Below, piece by piece: positions 48,901 to 59,999 of a stretch of DNA of 64,000 bases. The stretch is from Glossina fuscipes (taxonomy: Eukaryota > Arthropoda > Insecta > Diptera > Glossinidae): NCBI RefSeq assembly GCF_014805625.2, contig NW_023998646.1, forward strand, positions 267,120-331,119. Reading direction: 5' to 3'. The position numbers and the translations under genes are program-made. Below the pieces are notes generated by a model. That model worked only from the letters and a program-made list of their open reading frames with translations. It was not told the origin of the DNA and did not search any database. Positions within the stretch are counted from its first letter, which is position 1. The number at the start of each line of letters is the position of its first letter.

Positions 48901-49610
48901 CTATTTGGAGTAATTGAACCAATCCGCTTTATCTAGGAGGAATTTGGCCTGTTTTGCTGGAGTAGCAGAGGACGTTGAAAGTTTAAGATCGATTATGATT
49001 GGAAAGTGATCACTATTATGTAGATCATCAGAAATAGGCCAGGACACCAAAGGAAGAAGTGATGGAGAGCAACATGTTAAATCAATATGTGAAAAAGTAT
49101 GATGAGTTGAGAAGTGCGTTGGTTTTCCATCATTTAAAACGCAAAGGTTGCTTTGAAAAAAGGCCTTTTCTAAAACAGTACCGCGAGTGTTGTTTACTGT
49201 TGAAATCACCGCATATAATTAATGGGGGGGAAAGTACGGAGAATAAACTGTAGAGTTCTTGCTGAGAAAACGGTTGCGAAGGTGGAATATAGAGCGAAAG
49301 CACTGTAAATTTTATATTTAACATTATTTGTATCGCTACGGCTTGTATATTTGAGCTTAAATTTATGTGTTTGTGAGGTATACTTGATTTTATAAAAATA
49401 CCTACTCTTTGTTTGGAATATGAGTTTTGATCAGCATTCGGGAAGTATCCAGTATATGATTTGGGTGGAATAGGATTAAAAGAGCTTCTACAATGGGTTT
49501 CTTGAAGCGATAAAAAGGTTGGATTAAAATCACATGAGTGTTCGGAGTTCATCAAAATTATTAATAAGTCCCTTAATGTTCCATTGTAGAATTTTAAAAA
49601 CTTTATTTAA
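48901..49610 (-). pseudogene. I-type LINE ORF2, endonuclease part, copy 2
   Basis: Shows FLSLQETHCRSS, SYTGYFPNADQNSYSKQ, LSLYIPPSQPF and the IICGDFNS box, after which sequence present in copy 1 (WTTIWG) is missing and the frame shifts. The second piece, 49209-48901, contains TRGTVLEKAF, FSHIDLTCCSPSL and NSDHFPIIIDL with the active-site Asp-His. The APE-type fold is otherwise complete. Confidence 0.82.
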
Positions 49611-49786
49611 TTGTAATGACATGTAAGCAGAGTGGAAGGAGGGTTAAGTTGACATGTCAGCGTCTCCGTCGAGAAGGTCGCTATAGGAATTTTTCGTGAA
49701 TGATTTATTCTTACCAGCAGAATAATCTGTATTTGGGTGATTTGGTACATTTGAAGCGCAACGGGTTGGCTGAAAGAATGGATTCA

Positions 49787-50920
49787 TTAACACTTGTGAT
49801 TTGTTGAGTAAAGTTGAGAGCTGGAGATTCTGGAGAATTTGGTATATTNNNNNNNNNNGTTGAGAGCTGGAGATTCTGGAGAATTTGGTATATTAGATTT
49901 TAGCATATGTTTTGTTATTTTGATATTTTCAATATTTGCAGTTGCTTTGGTTTTTTCAATATTATCTTTGGGAAGTGATGTAACTGGTTTCGCAATATAA
50001 TTTTTGATTAATGGTGGAACAGGTTTTTCATTGGAAGCAGTTGCAGTTAAAGTCTTACTAGGCTCGATTTGCGAGGCAACAGCAGCATAGGTATTACTTT
50101 TGCCAATTCCATGGGCTACAGATGGATTTCTTTCCCGGTATGTGCGTCGCGCTTCGCCCACGCTACAGTAATTTTCTGTTTTGATTTTTAATATTTCACG
50201 CATCTGTACAAAACGTGGGCATTGTTTGTCTAACGCTGAGTGTTGATCATTGCAATTTATACAGAAACTACGGGTACAGCTTTCAGTATGTGGAGGATGA
50301 CCACAGTTAGCACAAGATGCAGCATTAGTGCATCTTTTTGCCGTATGACCCAGGCGTTGGCAATTTTTTCACCTCATAGGATTTGGGATGTATAGTTCTA
50401 CTTTACATTTATACCACGCCACATCAACTGTTCGCGGTAATCGATAGCGATCAAAAGTTAAAATAATCCTTCCTGTAGGAGAGCGTGCTTTTCCGTCATC
50501 ATTCAGTTTGGTTAATTAATATACTTCAGTCACTCCTTGAATGCCCATTTCGCGAACAATTTCATCTTCCGGCACATGCTTGAAGCAAGGGGCATAAATT
50601 ACGCCTCGAACCGAGGTAAGTTTCTCATGTAGTTTAGCTGAAATAGCTCATAGATTAGCTAAAGATTTGGCCTTTATGAGCTTTTCGGTTGCGCGCGGTT
50701 TTCCAGCGAGGACCAGTAAATTCCCATCGCGTAGAATCGAGATGGAGTCGATGTTTGTTGTAATGCTATCTAGAGCTTTTTTTATAGCAAAAGGGCTAAT
50801 TTGGGAAATTGTTATTCGAGCATCGGTTGAAGAAATAACAATATATTTTTTATCAATAGGGGTTATATCGCTGATCGGCAACACCGGAAAATCTGAATTT
50901 TTACTGAAAGTAACATCTAT
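49787..50920 (-). pseudogene. I-type LINE ORF1, copy 2
   Basis: Starts around LPISDITPIDKKYIVISSTD, then an RRM-like part with ISILRDGNLLVLAG, a stop after SLANL, the RIILTFDRYRLPRTV block and three knuckles. In the first knuckle the Cys codon TGT is TGA (reads PMR-stop-KNC near 50370); the second reads CANCG, the third CINCNDQHSALDKQC. The C-terminal Ser/Pro/Asn-rich tail continues through GEARRTYRERNPS, where copy 1 has a stop, into the N gap. RNA-binding, RNP-forming role as in the family. Confidence 0.85.
49849..49858. other. assembly gap (10 N) with duplicated flanks
   Basis: The 36 bases before the gap (49813-49848) and the 36 after it (49859-49894) are identical. Such a gap is probably an unmerged overlap, not missing DNA. 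Confidence 0.95.
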
Positions 50921-51025
50921 AGACTTATGTTTTACAAATTTTGGATGTATTCATTTCTTACGGTGCTTTGAAATTTGTATCGGCTGTACCTCTACCATAT
51001 TAAAGGTCTCGCAGGAAGGAAGTCA

Positions 51026-51295
51026 TTACATGACTAAATTAAATTTATAATGTTTTATGGTGAAACTTAAACCACAATAGCAACTTGATATAAAAATTAA
51101 TTGTACCAAATTTCCACCATAGTAACATACTCCTTGGACACCATCCTTCACAAATGTTGTCATGAAATGTAATCCTTCATATGGCAATAAAGTTAAAATG
51201 TTTAGCGCTTTACAGTGGGGCTGGGCGATGAATAATAAGAAAATTATTTTTGGAATATTTATACCATGTCGGTTCATGTTTTGGGCCCGCTGCAC
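51026..51295 (-). other. unidentified open segment
   Basis: A minus-strand open stretch with balanced composition (contains ALNILTLLPYEGLHFMTTF and DGVQGVCYYGG). I do not recognise it. It lies just 5' of the I-type LINE copy and next to a GACAGACGG-type patch, so it may be part of an old repeat. Confidence 0.3.
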
Positions 51296-51299
51296 TGTG

Positions 51300-51620
51300 A
51301 AGGGGTGTTAATTACGCCCATGAAGCTATTCGTTTAAAATTAAATGAAATAGACGAAGGGGCGGAAGTTATTGTTATTTATTTTCCTGCCCGAACGTGTT
51401 ATAAAAATGAGCTTTAAGCCCGAGTTGGCCATATTGCAGATGGGTAATAATATTATCTGAATAAGCCCTATGATGGAATATGGCGATGGTGTCCGTAAAA
51501 GTGTATGCGGTGGAATTGTATTATATATATCAGGGAAGTTGAATTTACATTTATATTGCAAGATAAGAACTCTGTGCCTACTCGACAGACACACTGACCG
51601 ACAAAAGGAAGCTGCCCCGG
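51300..51620 (-). repeat. possible dispersed repeat member
   Basis: Contains CGACAGACACACTGACCGAC near 51582-51603 and neighbouring words in common with the GACAGACGG-type repeats, in a less AT-rich block. Boundaries are uncertain. Confidence 0.35.
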
Positions 51621-51649
51621 ACGTAAGTTTATAAAGCATCATCTTAACA

Positions 51650-54600
51650 CTTAATAATACTTAATAAATGACACCACAGACCCAAAGCTTTTTAGAACTT
51701 TTAAGAATATTTTTAATGAAAACTTGAAAAAATGACTCGTTATTGAGGAACCTGTTTTAAAAAGCAACAGCGAGAATGGATATTTTTCTATGTTGATTTC
51801 TCGATAGTAGCGATGTCACGAATAGGCAGGGGCGAAGCTTTATAGCCTAAAGTATCTGCAGCAGGAAGCAATTTATAAATTTTTACCCTGTATTCCGTTT
51901 AATTATAAACACGGCCATCAGTACTGCAATCGATTAATTTGTTTTTTACGCGCCAGGGCGCATTACGTCTAGTATGAACAAAAGTGACCTATAAAAATAA
52001 GTTCTTATTGTTTTAATTGTAAGAAGAGAAGTTCTCGAATAATAACTTGTTTCGAAAATGGATATAAAAGAAAAATAAATTAAGAAACGAATATAATAAT
52101 ACATAATGTAACACAGGAAATGGGCTGACTGTTTGCTGTAGGCGTGTGCTTGGTGCATAAAGAAAGAAATGAAAGCGTGTGTTGATACAAAGAAATTACT
52201 TACAAGGATAAAAGGCAAGGAGTTCACTTTTAATTTATTTACGAATTATTTTTATACCCAGCATTGGAGGATAAAGATATTTTATTATTTTTCGCATACT
52301 GTTTGCAACATTCTACTATTATTACGTTCTCGCAATGTCAGAAAAAATTAAGATTGAGTATAAAACGTTGATACACACAATTCCAGATCAGTTTCAAATA
52401 TCAAGCGAGGTTCTCTGCCAGCTAAAAGCAACTAACTGTCGTGTTATATGCATCGGAATACATATACTTGTAAGAGTTCTCGATTCAGTATAGTTAAATA
52501 TGTCATAAATATCCAATTGCTATATTATCTTTACTAAACGCTTTTGTATTCGAACCCGTAAATAACTAAAATTACAAAATTCTGCATGAAATGTAAAAAG
52601 AAGAGAGCCACGAAAGTGGTCTACCCATGATCGATTTTGCACTGACCACACTCACTGTTCTTGTTGGCTTACCACAGACTTGCTTCCATCAAACATAGCC
52701 ACGTCGACACCAACGTCAAATGGCTTATCTTTTTTCTTATTCCTTTTAATTTAATATATTTTTTTCTCTGCATTGTTTGGTGTTGGTTCTTGCCGTTAGT
52801 AGTTTGTATAGGTTAAGCTTAAGGCTTCAGACATACACGTAAACATCCGTACGCAGGTACATTCGCTTCCCTATGCAACAAACATACATATGTTGGCTTC
52901 CATTTAAGCTACCTTTGCTTTCGTTACACAAATAATAGCCTATCTGTCTGTTAAAATGCGCTTTGTTCTGAGGTAGGGTAAGCTGTAATGCAGGCAACAA
53001 ACGAAAATCCAAGGGGAGTTACTGATACCCTTCTTACTTGCTTTTGGCGTGAAAGTTAGTGGTTATTTTGCGTAGTTTTTTTAAGCAAATTTCTTTTTCT
53101 TATTATTGGCATTGCTCTCTATTTTAATATTAAGAACGCGTATCTTTGAACCCCATTGGACTCACATTTTTAATAAAAGATTGACATAACATAAGAAAAA
53201 TTAAAAATTACGTAAGGGATTGATCACGATTTAAGATAGTAAAACCCCGAAAATAGGCATGCAAGACTTTCCAAAATATATACTTTCTTGATAAGGGCAT
53301 GGTTTTGTAATTTAGCCAAGTTCGTCTTTCCGTTCATCCCATTCCACTATCATTCAGTAAGGCGGCCAATTCCGGCTATTTTTCTTAGGCTTAGTTAATA
53401 GGGATAGATTAGATTAGCTATAATAGTGGTAAAGATTCCTTTGCCAATATGCCAAGATTATGTGAGGCCACCCACAACGTGTAACATATATTATTTTCAA
53501 ACTCGAACCAAAAATGCACATAGCCTTTGTATAAAAGAGCTATTATCGGACTAATCCGCACTAAAAGAATATTTACAACATAATATCGGAAATGTGAAGT
53601 CCAATGTTAATCCATCGATTTTCCTCATATTCTTTCTTAATATTTGCATTATGTAGGTTGATGAAATAAATCAATTGCAATGGAAATTTTCAACTCAAGC
53701 TGAAATCTTAAAGCAGCTCAAAACAACACGTGTAGCTCAGTAAATTTTTATGGATAAACATCGGACGGATAGATAAGCTGAAAACGATTCAAAAGATGAT
53801 TCTGAATTAAGTGGTATAATCAAAGGTGTATATGTCAGAATTCGTTCTTGGTCTTGGATACATTAGCACGAAGGTAGTACATACCCTGTGCAGTGAGTGT
53901 AGGATAGCTTTACTTTACTTGTGTTCCTTCTTAAAATCATTGATTAAAAATGTTAAAAGTTTTATTTTCAGCTTTGGTATTTTTTTCTTAATATATTTAA
54001 ACTTGTACTTTTTCTCATCGCCGTGATAACAAGTTAGAACTTTAGGAAAAAGTTTCATCGATCGATGTGGGATGGCGCATGGTTGTCTTTATTCTATTTG
54101 ACCGTAGAGATTTGAAAACCTTAAGAGGACGGTTTCTCGTACGTAAGGATCGTTAATCGATGGTCGAGTATGAAAGAAAATGATGCAGTATATGTTACTT
54201 TTCTTGTCTTGTAATGAGTCAAGTTTTTAATGCATGTAATTTAGGTTTTTTTATTTGTCTTTATAAATTTTTGTTTTCAATTTTATAATACGATAGACAT
54301 ATGTGTTCAATTGTACTATCAAATTTATGAAGGAATATCGCCCATCTTGAAACTCATTAAGATACATCTTTCTTTTTAATTGTCACTGCAGAGGCATTGC
54401 AATTTATATTTTATCTTTATTTTAATCCAGGTTACATAAACTCGCCACTTCTTTAAAGCCTCAATAATTGAAAAAGTTCCTAATTCGAATGGGCGATGTC
54501 TTTGTTCGATTAAACTTGTGTTTCGACTCATATATGTAATTGTTGATCATCTCGGTCCTTCTATAATAATACAGCTCCCTATCCATACATGCTCGTGCCA

Positions 54601-57032
54601 GTATATATTTCAGTTAATGCATTACGCCCGCGTAGTGGCAAAGCTGGAGCGCTGACGTGGTGGTGCTTTAACTTTTGAACGCTAACGGCTCAATATTCCG
54701 TACTATTATATTATAAAATTTAAAAATATTATTACTCCCTATTTTTTATTTGTTGTCCTTACAAAACATGTCCGGTAATAGCTTCGTTACAATGGCGTAA
54801 TTAAGTACAAATCTTCCGAAATGTGATGTAGGACCCAAAAATCTTTTTAGTGTTTTAAAACGAAGAACTATTGAAATACAAGCACAAAATTGTACGATAA
54901 TTTAAGATCCTGGGAAGTTCTTCCGTTTCCAGTGAATGGCAACATACTGAAGGATAGCGGATCTATTCCGACCAGAAAAATTGGTTTGGTTTTGGTTAAA
55001 ACAAAATTATTTGAGCTGACAATAACTTTCAATTAAGTAGCGAGGAATTGTTAGAAAAACATCAACCGCAAGTTATGGAAAATTTGATCACACCGACCAA
55101 GTCGCCAAATTATAAGAAAGTGAAGAAAATTTAGTAAAATAGAACTGAAAGATTATTTACATAAATTTCTGCAAATTGTTAATCTTTTCTCCAGACGCTT
55201 GATGCGGGTAAGATGCCATGAACGTACACTTGGTTTTCCACTTCTTTAGAATTTATCTTCTTAGAAAATCGACCAATTTTCATGAAAATTGAAGTCACCA
55301 TAAATGACATTTTCGTAACAATATAATTATAAATTTGTAAAATTTAAAAGAAGAATTCATAAAATTTGCAAATTGAATGTGCCTCTCAGAGATGAACACA
55401 TAACCTAAGCTTTATTACGTTTGCAGCCTAAATTTGATTTTTTCTTAGCAATACATTTTACACATTAGTGGACAAAAACGTTTCAGCTTTGATGTCACTA
55501 CTTCAATGTTCGCCAGTGCTCCGAGAGGAGCAAAGAAACGCCTATTATCAGAGCAAGGCAGCTTAAATGCATTACCACATATTCTGTAGGATTTGAACAT
55601 AACATTTTAGAAACATATAAAAACGAGTAGGCATATGTTCGAGGCCAATACGAATGTCCAAAGGGGTGGGTGGAAAACCTGGAATCCGAACTATACATAT
55701 GGTCAAGTCCCCGCGGCTACTTCACTCAGCTTACCTCCCACTAACGAGTTTGTAGACGTTACGTCGCTATCTTTTAATGACGCTTAGGGTTTCATCCTTC
55801 TCTTTAACTAATAATTCTACAATAGTAAACTATAAGTTATTACCCCTACTGTTAGCAATCAGATAACAAATTCCACAAATTTATAATACTATCAAGAACG
55901 CTACGAAAAATGGCCAACGTAGTTCCTCTCAAGTTAGTTATGCGGATGCGACAAGATTATCTCCTCTTAGTGGCTCGAAAAAGGCCCAGTTTCTAAGAAA
56001 GAAAAATAACAAATACTTATCCGTTCATAGCTCTTCTTGTGCAAATGGAGAGCGAAAAACTAAATTTCTTCTTTTACTCTGTGACCATCGTTTACCAAAA
56101 TGTCGGGAACCTAAATCCAAAAGTCGGTCTGTTATTATCTGGTATTAATTAGTTCAGAATATTCGGCTATGGTTTTTACTAAAACCTGGCTAAGCCTGGT
56201 CTGCACTCGTTAGATCTTTGCGCAACACGTTTCATGTTTTTAGAAAAGATCGTCGCGTCTTAATTGGTATATCAGATGTATTTCTATCGTATTCATATTC
56301 CTTCCTCTTAACGAAGTGAAATTTTTTGTTCTTGTGAAAATGGGCAATATATATAAAACCTACTGGTATGGTCACAGCGTTGGGGGATTTTAGTGGCTGC
56401 GGTGCCACTTGGTGTCTTAGTATCAAGGCAGGCTGCATGGTTCCCACTTCAACTTTTGAAAGAACCATTGCGTTTTTTAATAAATTATATAATTGAAATC
56501 TTCTTCAATGTAATCATGTAATGGGAGACTCTTAGTTCTTACCTTTGTTAATTTCGATGAAATAACTGTTAATGGCTGTCTAGAATTATCAATCTCACTC
56601 GTTTAAATCTGCAATATCATATTAGTAAACCAAACTCTACTTGAGAATATGAAAATCCTAATGTCTCCACTTTGTACACTTAACTATTTCCGCCACACAC
56701 AGTGAGTTTCATTAATGTTTGGGTTTTTTGCTCGACAAAAATTAAACGCTTGTTAAATATAAATCATCATTGTCCAAGCACAAAAGTTTTTTTTATTAAT
56801 TTCTAATACTAGGGAACACATATTAAAATATAAAAAGACAAAAACAGAACATTATTCCAGTAGACAAGAAAACTAAATAGCTTCAACAACTTTAAAAACT
56901 TAACGTCATTAATATTGGGTTTTATTCATATAAGGAAGAACACCAAGAAAAAAGACAGCATATTATTAATAATGCAGATATATAGGGGTATCCTTTTTGC
57001 CTAATAACGTCTTTGAAACGTTTTCAGAAAAC
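51650..57032. other. long spacer, no gene recognised
   Basis: AT-rich DNA without recognisable exons. A partial GACAGACGG-type member lies at about 53690-53835 (CATCGGACGGATAGATAAGC, GATTCTGAATTAAGTGGTAT). The open stretches at 55498-55698 and 56232-56468 have no domain I know. Confidence 0.5.
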
Positions 57033-57400
57033 ACGTTGTAAGGAAGCGATTTTGCTTACGAAATACAAGTCCGTCCGCCTTAGACATCTATCCCCAATCC
57101 GCAGTCAGCAAGTCCGATCTGTCCACGCATGCCGTTCTGTGAGCAATACACGGACAGCCCCCTCCAATATCAAAACCATAAAACACACACTAAGTATACC
57201 TATACCTTGTACAGATAAAATCATAATATCACACACTAAATATGTCTATACCTTGTAACGAGAACAATGTCTAAACACCTATTATACAGGCCCACGTGAG
57301 TTAATTCATAGAAACGCACACCACATGTGTGTAAAGAGAAAAGTACAAGCACATAGTGAGGATGCCTCTGTAAAACCACAGAAGCACACCACAGCACAGA

Positions 57401-57600
57401 TTAAGAACCCCAGTGTACCAAAAAGCTTAGATCCAAATTTCAAAATGTAATAGCGGAGTCAAGAACTCAATTAAAAGGAAAAAAACTCAGATCCAAGAAA
57501 TTAAGAACCCCAGTGTACAAACAGCTTAGATTCCAAAACCTCAAAATATTTGATAGCAGAGCCAAGAACCCAAATAAAAGAAAAACTTAGATGCAAGAAA
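57401..57600 (+). repeat. 100-bp imperfect tandem duplication
   Basis: Units start TTAAGAACCCCAGTGTAC at 57401 and 57501; both contain GCTTAGAT-CCAA and AAGAAC-CAA blocks. A further pair, ACAAGCAGAATTGAACTTAG at 57701 and 57810, follows with 109-bp spacing. All lie upstream of the TATA box of the LTR-like element. Confidence 0.8.
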
Positions 57601-58196
57601 TCAATATGTGAAGAACCCAAGTAGAATCTCAAAATGTTTAAGAATTCAAAGGCTAAATAAAACTCAAAGTATAAATACAAGTAAAATCCCAAAATGTTTA
57701 ACAAGCAGAATTGAACTTAGGTAGAAAATCTATGCATGCAAAACAACTTCAGCAAGAATCTCTATGTGTAAAAATGCGCAAAATGTACAGCACCGTTAGG
57801 GTAAACAAAACAAGCAGAATTGAACTTAGGTAGGAAAAAAAATAATAAGAACATACGATAATGCATAAACTGCATACACAAAATGTACAAAGACACGATC
57901 GCACATGTAAAAACACACAAAGCACATGCAAACACAGTGCACAAGCACTCACATACCTAACGGTTATGAATCACGCGATTTGGTACCTGAGTGCTTGTGA
58001 GTAGACATTTGAACAAACTTAGTAATAAGTTAGATGTAAGTTGGTTAAGTTGTGTATAAGTAGGATCATGCAAGTCGCAACTGATCATGCAAGACTGCAG
58101 CCAACCTAAGCTAAGCATACCCATAAGCATATTACCTCAAACTTATGTAAACACATAGAGCATGTTGGTATTAGGACAAGCGAGTGAGACTCAGGC

Positions 58197-58260
58197 TATA
58201 AAAGAACAACGCATCGCACAGACTCGTTCATTTCGGTGTCATAGCTGCCTGGAGGTAAGT
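58197..58260 (+). promoter_or_regulatory. TATA box and downstream splice donor (LTR promoter-like)
   Basis: TATAAAAG at 58197-58204, a possible start about 30 bp downstream near CTCGTTCATTTCGG, and the donor GTAAGT at 58255-58260. Either an LTR promoter or a host promoter with a short first exon; the flanking LTR ends favour the former. Confidence 0.45.
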
Positions 58261-58984
58261 GGTTACAGACAATATGACAAATCTCTTTTTTTTTGACATT
58301 ACGGATAGAGGATGTGTCGGTTGGTATAAATCGCCATCCCTGAAAGACTTGGTAGGACAACTGACCTTATGGATGAGGGATGTACTGGCTGACTGAAGAA
58401 TACTTTGTCGTTGTAATTTCCGACGAGTAGCGGAACAGGGACACCCCGGCGGCAGCTATGATACTGGCAACGTATCCGGTTCTTTTCTTCCAGCACCCCG
58501 CGATATTAAAAGCGAACAGAAAGTGAAAGTCTAACGTCGTAAGAAAAGAAAATAAAACGGTAAGCGCGCAACAAAGTCGGGTCACCTCGCTGGTTCCTTT
58601 TCCTTGCCCCGGCCATTTTCTACAAACATTGCTGTACTTCCGACCAGTAAAGTGGAACCAATAAAGCTAGGAAATTATACACCATTCCCCCCGAAGGTCC
58701 GGATTTTTACTACAAATTTCTTGCAACGAATCCTGGCTTGACTGAGTCACACCCCGCCTAAGGAAACTCGTTACAACGTTTCTAAGTTCGTTTCATTTGC
58801 TCCACAGCAGCAAATATAGCATCGTATATAACATCGTCGCAAATATAACATCCTCAGCAGCAAATATTTGCCAGGAGAAATTCTACCCTTAGCTTCCTAT
58901 TACGTTCTTGTAACAACGGCTTACGGCCAGCTTGGCAATGGTTTTCTGAGTTGTTCAAGTTATCTAATTTTCTTGCCTACTGAA

Positions 58985-59240
58985 ACAATGTTTGATTTTT
59001 TAAAATCCTACACCCCTTGTGGTACAGGGTATACTAACTTATTGCGGTCGTGCGTTACACACAGTAGTGCTTAAGACGGATCTACCTTTTATTTATCCAT
59101 CTGTCTGCCCGTGCGTCTGATGTCTGTCCATCTATATTTGTGTTGAAGCTACAAGTCCCAACTTTTTGGATATTTTGTAATACAGTGAGATGTTTCTTCC
59201 CAAGGACGAATGGTGCGCTTTTGGCTTATGTGAGGATTAA
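58985..59240 (-). repeat. dispersed GACAGACGG-type repeat, member
   Basis: On the minus strand: AAAGTTGGGACTTGTAGC, TTCAACACAAATATAGATGG, ACAGACATCAGACGCACGGG and the end TATACCCTGTACCACAAGGG. Same word order as the members at 21.3 and 43.7 kb. Confidence 0.6.
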
Positions 59241-59579
59241 ACTTATATTACATTAGATTGCGTCTTGGGCCCGCTTCCTCAAGAATGCGCACATGAAAAA
59301 TATGCCATTATTTGGAAAAAATATATAAATTTTGTGTTCTATAATTAAAAGAAGAATTGTAGTAGTACAAAATTCTGCAACTGGCACGCTGTACTTCTAT
59401 ACATACTGCAACTAATTTTTCGAACCACGTTGGGTAAGCGTTTACTATTTTGTGCATAATTATTGCAAATAAGAAAAACACTAGATACTCTTTTCCACTT
59501 TCTAGACTTCCAGGTTTTAGCTTGTCGATAATTGACAATCTAAGCAACGCTTCTAGGGTTTCTTTATCATCTATGTGAA

Positions 59580-59947
59580 CACCAACTTCCAGGTTCCCAT
59601 TTAGTAATTCGCGACAATGTAAGCCATAGTCAATATCTGTGCAACCAGGCGGATCTACTGAGCATATATTAATACCTCCAGGATCTACACATGCCGCGTA
59701 ACCCTTGAATTGAGTTAAAATTTAAATCTAAAGATAAGTAACAGGCACTGAGTAAATTATTTCAGGAGCTATAGTCCAAGGCATGTTGGGTAGACAAGTA
59801 AGAACTCCTTCAGAAAATTTGCTATGGGGACCAGCATGTTTCAATAGATTGACTTCACTCTCTGTGTCCACATCGTCCAAAGGTCCCAGCGATCGAACGA
59901 AATTAGAAATGATAAGCATCTTCTTTTGAGGCTTTGTAACACTATCC
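59580..59947 (-). pseudogene. Dis3/Rrp44 exosome nuclease fragment, inactivated
   Basis: Dis3 is the catalytic 3'-5' exonuclease of the RNA exosome. Two minus-strand pieces match the start of its RNB domain. The first (from a TTTCAG acceptor-like site at 59947) reads FVRSLGPLDDVDTESEV, then HSKFSEGVLTCLPNMPWTI. After a stop-containing stretch the second (59700-59580) reads [20 protein letters not shown], then [12 protein letters not shown]. In the RNB active site the normal ending is DIDD; here it is DIDY, so the fourth Asp (the residue equivalent to human D488) is lost. After GVHI the expected ADVSHF block is replaced by unrelated sequence that stays open to about 59308. It is a partial, dead copy, possibly with an intron relic, not a processed full-length copy. 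Confidence 0.75.
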
Positions 59948-59999
59948 CTGAAATAATATCTTGAAAACCTTGAAATTAAGAAACGAAAAGAAAAAGGCA

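Larger units (their letters stand above)
45868..50990 (-). mobile_element. I-type non-LTR retrotransposon, degenerate copy 2
   Basis: Same family as 5.78-10.71 kb, on the minus strand, with high identity throughout. Order from high to low coordinates: 5' UTR-like segment, ORF1, endonuclease, RT, RNase H, 3' UTR, (TAA)n tail at about 45868-45890. Its 3' UTR (45890-45975) is fuller than that of copy 1 and holds the block shared with the SINEs. It lacks the 99-bp ORF1 duplication and the 64-bp RT deletion of copy 1 but has its own stops and frameshifts. A 10-N gap lies in ORF1. Confidence 0.92.
57037..58775 (+). mobile_element. probable long solo LTR
   Basis: Starts TGTAAGGAAGCG and ends CTCGTTACA, giving inverted ends TGTAA...TTACA. 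It is flanked by ACGT on both sides (57033-57036 and 58776-58779), a 4-bp duplication. Inside are a 100-bp tandem duplication (57401-57600), a TATA box at 58197-58204, a splice-donor consensus GGAG|GTAAGT at 58255, and AATAAA at 58660-58665. The 3' third is much richer in G+C than its surroundings. This is the order of U3, R and U5 in an LTR. At about 1.7 kb it is long for an LTR. No internal genes are nearby. Evidence is structural only. Confidence 0.5.
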
